Assembly: GCF_026626335.1 (NCBI RefSeq)
Contig: NZ_JAPNTZ010000009.1
Location: 1-64,000, forward strand
Length of the DNA: 64,000 nucleotides
From: Paractinoplanes pyxinae
GTDB lineage: Bacteria > Actinomycetota > Actinomycetes > Mycobacteriales > Micromonosporaceae
Direction: 5' to 3'
Shown: piece by piece, positions 51,508 through 59,661 of the stretch
How positions within the stretch are numbered: position 1 is the stretch's first letter
How the letters are laid out: every line of letters begins with the position of its first letter
Program-made: the position numbers and the translations under genes
Notes under the pieces: model-generated
What the model was told of the DNA's origin: nothing
Database searches by the model: none
What the model saw: only the letters and a program-made list of their open reading frames with translations

Positions 51508-52590
51508 CTAGTTCTTTGTGAGCGGCAAGGTCACATGGATCAGGCAACCGGGGTGCTCGGGGTCGACGGCGGCGATCGTGCCGTGGTGCAGCTGCACCAC
51601 CCAGCGGGCGATGGCCAGCCCCAGACCGGTGCCGCCGCCACCGGGCCGCTCGCCCCGGGTGAATCGCTCGAACACGCGGTCGCGCTCTTCCGGCGGGATG
51701 CCTTCGCCCTCGTCCGAGACGCCGATGAGCAGATGGTCGTCACGGCGCTCGGCCCGCACCTCGACCGTGCCGCCGGGCGGGCTGTGCCGGGCCGCGTTGT
51801 CGAGCAGATTGGCGAAGACCTGGTGCAGCCGCTCCCGGTCGCCGGTGATCACGACCGGCGGGCCGGCCACCTTGAACCGGACGTCGCGCCCCGAACCGGC
51901 CGCGTTCACCTCGGCCTCACGCACGACATCGTCCAGGAAGGACGGCACGTCGATGGCGCGCCGGATCAGCGGGGCGACGCCGGCGTCGATGCGGGACAGG
52001 TCGAGCAGTTCGGTGACCAGCCGGCCCAGGCGCTCGGTCTGGGCCAGGGCGGTCTGCATCATGGCCGGTTCGGCCGCGGCCACCCCGTCGACGATGTTCT
52101 CCAGCAGGCCTTGCAGGGCTGTGATGGGCGTACGCAATTCGTGCGAGACATTCGCGATGAGCTCACGCCGCTGCCGATCCGCTGCCGCCAGGTCGGCCGA
52201 CATCTGGTTGAACGCGGCCGCCAGCTCACCCACCTCGTCGGCCGACGTGGCCCGGACCCGCCGCGTGTAGTCGCCCTGAGCCATGTCCCGGGCGGCCCGG
52301 GTCATCTCACGCAGGGGCGAGGTCATGCCGCGAGCCAGGAACTGGACGATGGTCACACCGATGACGCTCGCGGTCACGCCGGTCCAGAACGGGAACCATC
52401 CCAGCCACAGGTAGAACCAGATCAGCCCGCTGCCGCCACCGGCCAGCAACACCATGATGATCTTCATCTTGATCGACCGGACCGGATCGAGCGGCCGCGG
52501 CAACCAGGCCAACGCCCGTGCGACGCGCTCACGCAGCGCCGTCCGCCTCGCCGCTCGGCGCCGCGCGATCTCGACGAGATCGCGGGTCAC
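51508..52590 (-). CDS. Sensor histidine kinase (HAMP-type)
   Basis: A 360-residue kinase. Two hydrophobic helices (about 45-90) lie close together, so the sensor loop outside is very short. HAMP follows, then HisKA (ANVSHELRTPITALQ) and HATPase_c (FANLLDNAARHSPPG, DEGEGIPPEERDRVFERF, GTGLGLAIARWV). GTG 52590 overlaps the regulator stop (GTGA). Short-loop sensors typically respond to envelope stress. Confidence 0.94.
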   Translation of the reverse strand: MTRDLVEIARRRAARRTALRERVARALAWLPRPLDPVRSIKMKIIMVLLAGGGSGLIWFYLWLGWFPFWTGVTASVIGVTIVQFLARGMTSPLREMTRAARDMAQGDYTRRVRATSADEVGELAAAFNQMSADLAAADRQRRELIANVSHELRTPITALQGLLENIVDGVAAAEPAMMQTALAQTERLGRLVTELLDLSRIDAGVAPLIRRAIDVPSFLDDVVREAEVNAAGSGRDVRFKVAGPPVVITGDRERLHQVFANLLDNAARHSPPGGTVEVRAERRDDHLLIGVSDEGEGIPPEERDRVFERFTRGERPGGGGTGLGLAIARWVVQLHHGTIAAVDPEHPGCLIHVTLPLTKN

Positions 52591-53273
52591 CGCTCGACCT
52601 CCAGCGCGTAACCCACGCCGTGCACTGTGCGGATCAGGTCGGCGCCGAGCTTGCGCCGCAGACCCTTGATGTGGCTGTCGACCGTGCGCGTGCCGGAGGC
52701 GTCGGCCCACCCCCACACGTCGGCCAGCAGCCTCTCGCGCGGGAGGACCGTACGGGGATGGGCCGCGAGATGCACAAGCAGATCGAACTCGGTCGGCGTC
52801 AGATGAGCCTCGACCCCGGCTCGCACAACCCGGCGCTCGCCCTGATTGATCTCGAGATCCCCGACCCGCAACGTGGGCGGCCCCGCCGGCACAACCGCGA
52901 CCTTGGCCGCCCGCCGCAGCAACGCATGCACCCGGGCGGCCAGTTCGCGCATGGAGAACGGCTTGACCATGTAGTCGTCCGCGCCCACGGCCAAACCGAC
53001 AAGAAGATCGGTCTCGTCGTCCCGGGCGGTGAGCATGAGAATCGGAACCGGCCGCTCGTTTTGAAGCCGCCGGCAGACCTCGAGCCCGTCGAACCCCGGC
53101 AGCATCACATCGAGCACCACCGCGTCCGGCTGGGTGCGCCGGGCGGCCTCAACCGCCGCCGGCCCGTCCCCGGCCACCTCGACGGTGAATCCTTCAGCCC
53201 GAAGCCGAGCCGCCACCGCCTCAGCGATGGTCCGCTCATCCTCGACCACCAGCACACGCCGCTCGGTCTCCAC
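52587..53273 (-). CDS. OmpR/PhoB family response regulator
   Basis: A 228-residue regulator. The receiver has the acidic pocket (VVEDE), the phospho-acceptor in VLDVMLPGFDGLEV and the Lys in YMVKPFSMRELAARV. The C-terminal winged helix (LTPTEFDLLVHLAAHPRTVLPRERLLADVWG, TVDSHIKGLRRKLG) binds DNA. GTG 53273 follows GGAGGTGTGGC. It is the cognate partner of the next gene. Confidence 0.95.
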   Translation of the reverse strand: METERRVLVVEDERTIAEAVAARLRAEGFTVEVAGDGPAAVEAARRTQPDAVVLDVMLPGFDGLEVCRRLQNERPVPILMLTARDDETDLLVGLAVGADDYMVKPFSMRELAARVHALLRRAAKVAVVPAGPPTLRVGDLEINQGERRVVRAGVEAHLTPTEFDLLVHLAAHPRTVLPRERLLADVWGWADASGTRTVDSHIKGLRRKLGADLIRTVHGVGYALEVER

Positions 53274-53452
53274 GCCACACCTCCGCCCACCGATCCAACC
53301 CGGCCCCCGCAAGTGACCCGGCGCACCCCCGTGCCCACCGACCCACGAGCCGCAGCCTATTGACCAGGCGTGCAGGGCGGGCGCTGAGTTTGTGAACGAC
53401 CTGTGGAGGCCCAGCATGCGCGCTGGTCCGGTGTGACATCGAGTAGCCGTGC

Positions 53453-53468
53453 GTATTCGTACACAGAC
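53453..53468 (+). promoter_or_regulatory. 16-bp motif upstream of the PycTM-like effector
   Basis: GTATTCGTACACAGAC begins 47 bp upstream of the effector ATG. An identical copy lies 59-74 bp upstream of the cyclase gene (58102-58117) in the same orientation relative to its gene. The core TTCGTAC also occurs upstream of crp (58794-58800, same relative orientation). It may be an operator for the locus regulator. Confidence 0.5.
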
Positions 53469-53499
53469 CGGTTATGTGCCTTCGGTGCTTCCTGGAGGC

Positions 53500-53979
53500 A
53501 TGAACAAGGAAAACGAGTTGCAGCACGACTTGGTCCTCGCCCTGCACACCATTACCGAGACCAACCAGTCGATCAGATTCGCCGACACCAAGGCGGGCGC
53601 GCTGGCCGCCATTCAAGCCCTGATGATCACCATTCTGGCTGGACATCAGGGCTTCCAACCTCTACGGGTCGCCTGCCTGCTGGCCGTTTTTCTCTCGGTC
53701 CTGCTGCTGGCGGCCGGCCAGGCACCCCGTGTGTTCGATCGCGCGGCCCGGCCGAACCGGTCGTCCTTTCCCGGCCTGGCCCGGACTCCCACGGATCAAC
53801 TGCTCGAGGTGCCGCCATTGGAAGTGCGGCATCAGGACGCCTGGCGTCAGGCGAGAGATCTGGCCGGTATCGCCGTCGTCAAGTTCCGGTGGCTGAGTCG
53901 GGCGACGGTGGGTACCGTGCTCACCTTGGCCGCGGTTCTGACCTGGCTCGCCTGCATCACGTGGTCGTCTGTTCGATGA
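53500..53979 (+). CDS. Pycsar-type transmembrane effector (PycTM-like)
   Basis: A 159-residue membrane protein. The signature NQSIRFADTKAGALAAIQALM (residues about 22-42) is the start of the Pycsar effector domain (PF18967-like), followed by two hydrophobic helices (about 33-48 and 57-75). A cytoplasmic middle and a third helix (about 136-154) follow. In Pycsar defence, cyclic CMP or UMP made by PycC activates such membrane effectors to damage the membrane. An ATG at 53500 has GGAGG too close; a GTG at 53449 in frame is possible. It converges on the SPFH-like gene with 23-bp overlap. Confidence 0.8.
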   Translation: MNKENELQHDLVLALHTITETNQSIRFADTKAGALAAIQALMITILAGHQGFQPLRVACLLAVFLSVLLLAAGQAPRVFDRAARPNRSSFPGLARTPTDQLLEVPPLEVRHQDAWRQARDLAGIAVVKFRWLSRATVGTVLTLAAVLTWLACITWSSVR

Positions 53980-55153
53980 TCCGGTCGGCGTGAGTCTCCC
54001 GCTCCTCGGTGCGAACCCGTTCGTGCACCCCCTCTTTGATGACCTTCGAGGTGCGGGGAGCCGCGGCACTGAGCGCCGAGCGCAGTTCGCCAATGGTGTG
54101 CTGGGTCAGCTCGTCGACGTCGGACGCACCAGCCAGTTGGTGCTGCAGCAGTTCGTCGAGGATTTCGCGGGAGCGTGTGAAGTGTTTGTCGCTACCGGCC
54201 TCGATGAGCCGCAGCACCGAGCCGATGTCGCCAGGATTCTCGATCAACTGCAGCACCATGACGTCGTGGTTGCCTCCGTCGAGGGCGTCCCGGTAGAACC
54301 CGAGGCGCTGCGCCTTCAGCGACGTCTCGTGGTCAGTGTTCAGCCGCTCGACCGTGCGTGCGTGCTCCGCCTGCGCGGCGTCCAATTCACGCCGATGCTG
54401 GGCCAACGCCCGCTCCAGCTCACGCTGATGGGCCGCCTGCGCCTGTTCGAGATCCCCGAGAACCACGGCCAGCTCGCCGCGCCATTCGGCCTGAGCTTGC
54501 TCGAGGCGGCTGCGCCATTCCGCCTCCACCTTCTCGTGCTGAGCCACTCGCTCGGCGAGCCCATGCCGATCGCCGGCGAGATTGCCCTCCCGGCCGGTCT
54601 GAATACGCTGCGAGAGATACCGTTCCGTGTCTTCGTCCAGCTGAAGACTCACCGCCACCATTGGAAGCCGCAGACCGAAGCCCAGCTCACCGGCCTCCTT
54701 CTCAAGATGCAGTCGCATCTCTACCTCGGCCGAGGAGATCTCTTCGATCCCGAACTGCCGGCTGACGCCACGCAGCGCCTGGTTCAGGAAGGTCCAGATG
54801 ACCGGCTTGAGGTCGCGGATGCCCAGCAGCGCCACCTCGACCGGGTTCCGTATTGCCCACAGCAGCGTCACCGTGGCGGTGAAAGCGAAGGCCTCTTCCT
54901 TGGCCGGCAACGAAAACCTCAGTACGACCGGATGGTGCGTCAGGTCGAGCTCGTAGTGCCAGTAGCGCCGTCGAATCCGATCTCGCAACCTCGGAGAGGT
55001 CCTACTGCCGGTCGCGGCCTCGTCGGGGCCGTCGGCTACAGCTACGAAGACAGACGCGGTGTGCGTACTGTCCGTGGCCGCCGAAACCATCGTTCCCCAC
55101 ACGGGCAGCATGGCGACACTGACGATCGGATTGAACTCCTGGTTAGCCTTCAT
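53957..55153 (-). CDS. SPFH/band-7-like protein with long coiled coil
   Basis: About 398 residues. Residues about 78-180 (VVLRFSLPAKEEAFAFTATVTLLWAIRNPVEVALL, ALRGVSRQFGIEEISSAEVEMRLH, LRLPMVAVSLQLDED) follow the beta-rich SPFH layout. Residues about 185-285 are a Glu/Gln/Arg-rich coiled coil. A helical end follows (residues about 290-398). There is no membrane helix. SPFH proteins make ring or cage assemblies. ATG 55153 overlaps the upstream stop by 1 bp (TGATG) with GGAG 6 bp before. Function is inferred from the fold only. Confidence 0.65.
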   Translation of the reverse strand: MKANQEFNPIVSVAMLPVWGTMVSAATDSTHTASVFVAVADGPDEAATGSRTSPRLRDRIRRRYWHYELDLTHHPVVLRFSLPAKEEAFAFTATVTLLWAIRNPVEVALLGIRDLKPVIWTFLNQALRGVSRQFGIEEISSAEVEMRLHLEKEAGELGFGLRLPMVAVSLQLDEDTERYLSQRIQTGREGNLAGDRHGLAERVAQHEKVEAEWRSRLEQAQAEWRGELAVVLGDLEQAQAAHQRELERALAQHRRELDAAQAEHARTVERLNTDHETSLKAQRLGFYRDALDGGNHDVMVLQLIENPGDIGSVLRLIEAGSDKHFTRSREILDELLQHQLAGASDVDELTQHTIGELRSALSAAAPRTSKVIKEGVHERVRTEERETHADRIIEQTTT

Positions 55154-57330
55154 CACCTACTCCTTCGGGACAACGTCTCGTACAGCGCCGTGAAGGTGGG
55201 CAGGTGCTCGTCCTCAGCCCACCGGCGGCTTTCAAACCGGAGTGTCCTCAGCTCACGGTCGGTGCTGGGAATGGCGAGCACCAATGTGGTGAGCTCGTGG
55301 GCACCGTCGGCTTCCTCGCCGACGTGCTTCGTCAGTCGTCGGAGCCCGCGCAGAGCGGCCGGGGCGAGCCTGCTGTGGCCGAGGGCCAGCCGCCAGAGAA
55401 TGGCCGCGTGTTCGAGGTTGTCTGTCGATCGGCCGACGGCACGCAATAAAGGGGGAAGGCGTCGGTCGTCGGCCGACGCCCGATCCGGCGACTTGCCGGC
55501 GAGACCGAGCAGGACGGTAACCGCGACGTTGCTCGGACCTGCCTCCTTGGTCTCCGCCCATTCCGCCGAGCGCCGGAGCACCGCGTCGCTGGTCGGCGAC
55601 CCGCCATCGCCGAACAATTCGCTGACGGCGAGCGCGGTGGCCGTCCATACTTCGTAGTCGAAGAGGTTCGTGGCGTGCGATAACAGCCGTTGGCTGATCA
55701 AGTCGAGGGCCCGTCCGGGATCAGTTCCGCCGACCGGAGCGCCTAGAGCAGTCGCTGCCGTCAACCGAAGACGGGCCTGGGAGTCGGTGCCGTCCTCGTC
55801 GTAGATGGCCCACTCGTCGAGCATCCGCCAGACGATCTCGCGCAGTTGCTCGTTCAGAGCGGGAGGGCGGAGAGCCGTGGCGGCCGCCCTGCGCAGTCGC
55901 GGATCGTCGTCAACAGCCCAGCCGACCAGCAATCGGCTGCGCAAAAATTCGAAGTCGTGCGCGGCGAGCAGCCCCGCGACCAAGGCAACACGTTCGCGAA
56001 CGTAAGGATCCTGGTTACGCGCTAGCGTGTTCATCCAATCGAGATAGATCTCTTGGAGATAGGGGAAGGACTGCCAGACCGCGTCGAGAATTTCCCGCGC
56101 GTGACCGCGGCGTCGCAATCGCACCGAGATGATCGGCACTTCCCCATAGCCGGTCTCGCGCTTGCCTGGGACAAGATCCGCCCCGATCGAGGTGAGCAGA
56201 GCACGCGACGGCCGGAGAAACGGTTGAAGTCCGAACCGGCCCTCGGGATCTTCTGACTGCTGGATCAGCTGATCGGCGAGTCGTGCTCCCGCCACGACGC
56301 TGGGCAGTGAAAGCTCGTCCAACGCGGCCAGCGCCAGTGCGAACGCTCGGTCCTCGCGTCCTGGCAGATCACCGAACCAGTCGGCGACCTCACCCGTGGG
56401 GTCATCAACCTCGCCCAGCGCTACGTCGAGCGTTTTGCGGCCGGCCGATACCTGCTCAAGCAGTTTGGCGAGTCGTGCTGCCTGCCTGGCGCCGGACAGC
56501 CGCTGGCGCACTTCCACGACTGCGTGCTCGTCGATCAACTCGACTGCGGAGGCCCCGGAATGCTTGCGGATCACTGCGTCGAGATCAGGCCGCCCTGGCT
56601 CGGCGACATAGTCGGACAACTCCGGAGGACAAGCACGGTCGTCCGGCCAGATCGCAATGAGGTAGCCGTCGGCCTTGCGCAGCCGTTCCGCGAGCGTCTC
56701 CGCAGCCCGCTGGTCGAACTCACCGACCGCACCGAGCCACAGATGGCCGCCTCCGATGGTCAGGTCCGCCTCGGCCACCTCGGCCAAGGTGCCGTTGCCG
56801 AGCCGCCGAACCCGCGCGTCGCAAAACGCGTCCAGAACGAAGGTTGCCAGGTGCTCACGGCCCTCCCCTGGGGAGCCACTTACGAGCAGAAGATGACGAT
56901 CGGCCAGAACTTCCCAGGCGTCGAGGAATCTTTGCGGTGCTACGAAAGTTCTTCGTACCCGGTTGAGCGTGTCGGTCCCGACGCTGGTCTTCCGGGGAGC
57001 CGACGCCTGCGTGACCAGGTTGTTGATTTGGAGCGCGATGTTGGCATTGGCGAGAGCGTGCTCACTCGCCAGGTGCTCGCTGGTCCGGGTCAGAACAGCT
57101 TTCATCAGATCGGTACCGGCGGGGCGTTGGGCTGCGGCATCTTCCGTCGATTCCGCGGGTTGCCCGCCCGTATCCACCTTGCCCTCCTGGGAAGGGCCTT
57201 CCTGCCGCTTGGCCTCCTTCGGCGATCCGCCCGCCGACGTCTTCACTGGCGGGTCAGGCTCGGCCGGCTTCTTGTTCGGGCGGTCGGCCGGCTGTTCCTG
57301 TGCAGCGGAGGCGGGCTGATCGGTCGTCAC
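55153..57330 (-). CDS. Degenerate P-loop (STAND-like) protein with HEAT-like repeats
   Basis: A 725-residue protein. The N-terminal 110 residues are disordered (Pro/Lys/Glu-rich) with a short helix (HLASEHALANANIALQINNLV). At 145-165 a P-loop-like LLLVSGSPGEGREHLATFVL lacks the Lys and Ser/Thr of Walker A (Arg158-Glu159), so ATP hydrolysis is doubtful. A STAND-like helical part follows and then helical repeats (about 400-720, for example DPYVRERVALVAGLLAAHDFEFLRSR, RLRRAAATALRP). This recalls 'inactive STAND' proteins of immune-type loci. GTG 57330 overlaps the cyclase stop (GTGA). Confidence 0.7.
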   Translation of the reverse strand: MTTDQPASAAQEQPADRPNKKPAEPDPPVKTSAGGSPKEAKRQEGPSQEGKVDTGGQPAESTEDAAAQRPAGTDLMKAVLTRTSEHLASEHALANANIALQINNLVTQASAPRKTSVGTDTLNRVRRTFVAPQRFLDAWEVLADRHLLLVSGSPGEGREHLATFVLDAFCDARVRRLGNGTLAEVAEADLTIGGGHLWLGAVGEFDQRAAETLAERLRKADGYLIAIWPDDRACPPELSDYVAEPGRPDLDAVIRKHSGASAVELIDEHAVVEVRQRLSGARQAARLAKLLEQVSAGRKTLDVALGEVDDPTGEVADWFGDLPGREDRAFALALAALDELSLPSVVAGARLADQLIQQSEDPEGRFGLQPFLRPSRALLTSIGADLVPGKRETGYGEVPIISVRLRRRGHAREILDAVWQSFPYLQEIYLDWMNTLARNQDPYVRERVALVAGLLAAHDFEFLRSRLLVGWAVDDDPRLRRAAATALRPPALNEQLREIVWRMLDEWAIYDEDGTDSQARLRLTAATALGAPVGGTDPGRALDLISQRLLSHATNLFDYEVWTATALAVSELFGDGGSPTSDAVLRRSAEWAETKEAGPSNVAVTVLLGLAGKSPDRASADDRRLPPLLRAVGRSTDNLEHAAILWRLALGHSRLAPAALRGLRRLTKHVGEEADGAHELTTLVLAIPSTDRELRTLRFESRRWAEDEHLPTFTALYETLSRRSR

Positions 57331-58043
57331 TGGTCGCCGGTCCTGTCAGCGCCGTAGTTGATGCCGCCACTCACGGTGTTGCCGACAGGCGAATAGTGCG
57401 CGGAGCCGACCTGATTGACCGTTTGACCAGGCGGCAGCGATGACCCTGCCGACATTGGCTCTTCGTCGGCGTCCCGGCCGGGCTGTTCGGCCACCCCGGT
57501 GATCGACAGCCAGGCTTCGACCGGTCCCTCCTTGGTGTCGAGGCGACGCATGCGGAACGCCGTCGGGTCCGGAACCTTGTAGCCACGGATCACGCTGTTG
57601 TAGAGGTCAGGTCCGACGGCAAAGGCCATACGCCCGTCCGGCGCGGCCCGGAGCGCCGCCTTCACCTCGGAGGCGTCGACCATGCGCGCAGCTCGATCCA
57701 GTTGTGGGCCGCGCCAGCCTTTCTCGCCGCGGAGGATTTCGCCCTGGTGTACGACCACGCGCACCCGAAGGCGGATCTCTCCCACTGTTCTGGCCGCGAG
57801 CGCGGCGTCCACCAATGAAGCGAAGGACTCGATGACGCTGCGCACAGGCACGTCGCCGAGGCTGACCAGCAGATAGCCGTCGCCCCGGTCCTCCCAGTCG
57901 ACATTGTCCATGCCGGCGCGTTCGCAGGCCGTCTCGAGCATGGCGGCAAGGTCCTTCTGAACCTGCTCCTTGTCAGGTGTGGACAGGCTCGACGAGCCTT
58001 CAATGTCGGCGTAGGCGAAGACGTGGTGTCGTGGCTCGGACAT
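57327..58043 (-). CDS. Class III nucleotide cyclase with repetitive C-terminal tail
   Basis: A 238-residue protein. The cyclase domain (about 5-180) has both metal-binding Asp: D13 in AYADIEGSSSL and D55 in EDRGDGYLLVSL, plus VVVHQGEIL and RGPQLDRAARM. It resembles adenylate/guanylate cyclases and PycC pyrimidine cyclases. The base-selecting positions (Glu51 and Gly108) are not those of adenylate cyclases, so the product is unknown. The tail (NQVGSAHYSPVGNTVSGGINYG, 210-231) is Gly/Asn/Val-rich and reminiscent of amyloid-type adaptor motifs. It is 36 bp after crp. Confidence 0.82.
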   Translation of the reverse strand: MSEPRHHVFAYADIEGSSSLSTPDKEQVQKDLAAMLETACERAGMDNVDWEDRGDGYLLVSLGDVPVRSVIESFASLVDAALAARTVGEIRLRVRVVVHQGEILRGEKGWRGPQLDRAARMVDASEVKAALRAAPDGRMAFAVGPDLYNSVIRGYKVPDPTAFRMRRLDTKEGPVEAWLSITGVAEQPGRDADEEPMSAGSSLPPGQTVNQVGSAHYSPVGNTVSGGINYGADRTGDQ

Positions 58044-58079
58044 GGCTCTGCTCCCTCGGCTGCGGGCACTGCGTCATGC

Positions 58080-58778
58080 CTACCGCCGGTCCGGGCGCCA
58101 CGTCTGTGTACGAATACTCATTAACGCACCTCGATCAAGCACGGTGATCCGCTGCCTTGACGTAGTCACGGCTCCGAGCGCACGCAGGCTCCGGAGAGCC
58201 TTAGCGACTGCCTCGCGTGAGGCGCCTATCGCACCGGCGATCTCGGTTTGTGAAAGCGAAAGACCGATGGTGACGGAGCCGTCGGGAGCCGGTTCACCAT
58301 GAGTCCCGGAGAGCTCGGCGAGAAGTCGCGCGACTCGCGAACGAACATCGGAGTCGGCGAACTCGAGCCGCCGCCGATCTGACTCCCGAAGCCGGCCTAC
58401 GACGGCGTGCAGCAGTCCGAACAGCGCGTCCGGGTGCTTGTGGAGAACGTGTAGGAAGGCGGAGGCGGGCACCAACCTGGCCTGTACGGCGTCAAGTGCA
58501 CGGACCGTGGCCGAACGGGGGCTGCCGTACAGAGCGGCAATCTCGCCCACGATCTCGCCCGCGCCGCGGAGCCCGAGCAGAGCCTCGCGCCCGCTCACCG
58601 TCGAGGCTGTGATCTTGACTATGCCGGTCAGGAGGATGGCGATGTGATCGGAGGGTTCACCCTCGCTGAAGAGCTTCTCGCGAGGTCCGAACCGCACGAT
58701 CCGGCCGGCCGGAAGGATCTCAGCTAGTCGTGCTCGAATATCGGCGGGAAGCAATGACTGGGTCAGCCCCGACTCCAC
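58080..58778 (-). CDS. Crp/Fnr family cyclic-nucleotide-responsive regulator
   Basis: A 232-residue protein. The cNMP-binding domain has an intact phosphate cassette (GEIAALYGSPRSATVRA; Glu79 and Arg88). The winged helix is LSQTEIAGAIGASREAVAKALRSLRALGAV. No Cys cluster is seen, so it is CRP-like rather than FNR-like. GTG 58778 has GGGAG 5 bp upstream. It is the first gene of the cyclase operon, so it could sense the cyclase product and control the locus. Confidence 0.92.
   Translation of the reverse strand: MESGLTQSLLPADIRARLAEILPAGRIVRFGPREKLFSEGEPSDHIAILLTGIVKITASTVSGREALLGLRGAGEIVGEIAALYGSPRSATVRALDAVQARLVPASAFLHVLHKHPDALFGLLHAVVGRLRESDRRRLEFADSDVRSRVARLLAELSGTHGEPAPDGSVTIGLSLSQTEIAGAIGASREAVAKALRSLRALGAVTTSRQRITVLDRGALMSIRTQTWRPDRR
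58102..58117 (-). promoter_or_regulatory. Second copy of the 16-bp motif, upstream of the cyclase
   Basis: The same 16-bp sequence as at 53453-53468, here on the minus strand inside the 3' end of crp, 59-74 bp before the cyclase start at 58043. Coding constraint alone (it encodes SIRTQT) would not predict a match to a non-homologous upstream region. Confidence 0.5.
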
Positions 58779-58853
58779 AGGATCTCCCTCGGCGTACGAA
58801 CCAAGAGTAATGATATGGATACCGTGAGCTTGTGCACATAGAGCGGCGCTGCC

Positions 58854-58906
58854 TGTGGATAACTCTGTGGAGAAGTCTGTGGGGCTGTGGATAACGGTGT
58901 GGAAAG
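58854..58906 (+). promoter_or_regulatory. Array of DnaA-box-like repeats upstream of crp
   Basis: TGTGG occurs at 58854, 58866, 58878, 58886 and 58898 (spacing 12, 12, 8, 12). Units at 58854 and 58886 are perfect TGTGGATAA, the reverse complement of the DnaA box TTATCCACA; 58866 (TGTGGAGAA) and 58898 (TGTGGAAAG) differ by one or two. The array lies between the LytTR stop and the crp start. Confidence 0.6.
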
Positions 58907-58917
58907 GGTGTGCCAGG

Positions 58918-59661
58918 TCAGCGGGTCCAGTCGTGTTTGGCTGCTCTGATCAGGCGATCCTTGAGTTCTCGGGTGTGGCGGCGGCTTACCGGCAGCTCGA
59001 TGCCGTCGACGGAGACCACGTAGCCCGAGTTGGCCAGTCGGAGCTCGGCGATCAGGCGGATCTGCACGAGGTAGGACCGGTGGATGCGGACGAAGCCCGC
59101 GTCGGCCCAGCGTTCGGCCAAGGTTGCCAGCGAGACGCGTACGAGATGGGAAGCGTCAGCCGTGTGCAGGCGGGCGTAGTCGCCTTGCGCTTCCACCCAG
59201 CGGACCGAGCTGCGGGGCAGCATGCGCGTGGTGCCGGCCAGCTCGACCGGAATGGTGGGCTCGTCGGCGGGCTGTGGCGGGGCCGTCGGCGGTACGGGGC
59301 GGGAGCCGGCCACGCGGCGCAGGGACTCGCCCAGGCGTTCGGCCCGGACCGGCTTGCGGACGTAGTCGGTGACGCCCAGGTCGAAGGCGTCGACCGCGCC
59401 GTCGTCGTACGCCGTCACGAAGACGATTGCCGGGGGGCGGGCGAAACGGCGCAGGATGCGGGCCAGTTCCATGCCGTCCAGGCCGGGCATCCGGATGTCG
59501 AGGAACACCGCGTCGACCTCGGTGTCGCGCAGCACCCGCAGGGCCTCGGTGGCGTCGCCGGCGCGGTGCACGTGAGCGACCCGGCCGTCGGCGTTGAGCA
59601 GGTACGCCAGTTCGTCCAGGGCGGGCGGCTCGTCGTCCACAGCGAGCACGACGAGGCTCAT
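58918..59661 (-). CDS. LytTR-type response regulator
   Basis: A 247-residue protein. The receiver (AVDDEPPALDELAYLL, FLDIRMPGLDGMELARIL, YVRKPVRAERLGESL) is followed by a linker and a LytTR DNA-binding domain (RWVEAQGDYARLHTADASHLVRVSLATLAERW, RIHRSYLVQI, LPVSRRHTRELKDRL). It acts with the LytS-like kinase encoded just upstream, overlapping by 4 bp. Confidence 0.95.
   Translation of the reverse strand: MSLVVLAVDDEPPALDELAYLLNADGRVAHVHRAGDATEALRVLRDTEVDAVFLDIRMPGLDGMELARILRRFARPPAIVFVTAYDDGAVDAFDLGVTDYVRKPVRAERLGESLRRVAGSRPVPPTAPPQPADEPTIPVELAGTTRMLPRSSVRWVEAQGDYARLHTADASHLVRVSLATLAERWADAGFVRIHRSYLVQIRLIAELRLANSGYVVSVDGIELPVSRRHTRELKDRLIRAAKHDWTR

Noticed and set aside
58778..58917. Replication origin
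   Set aside because: The DnaA-box-like array is short, has no A+T-rich unwinding region, and neither dnaA nor dnaN is near.
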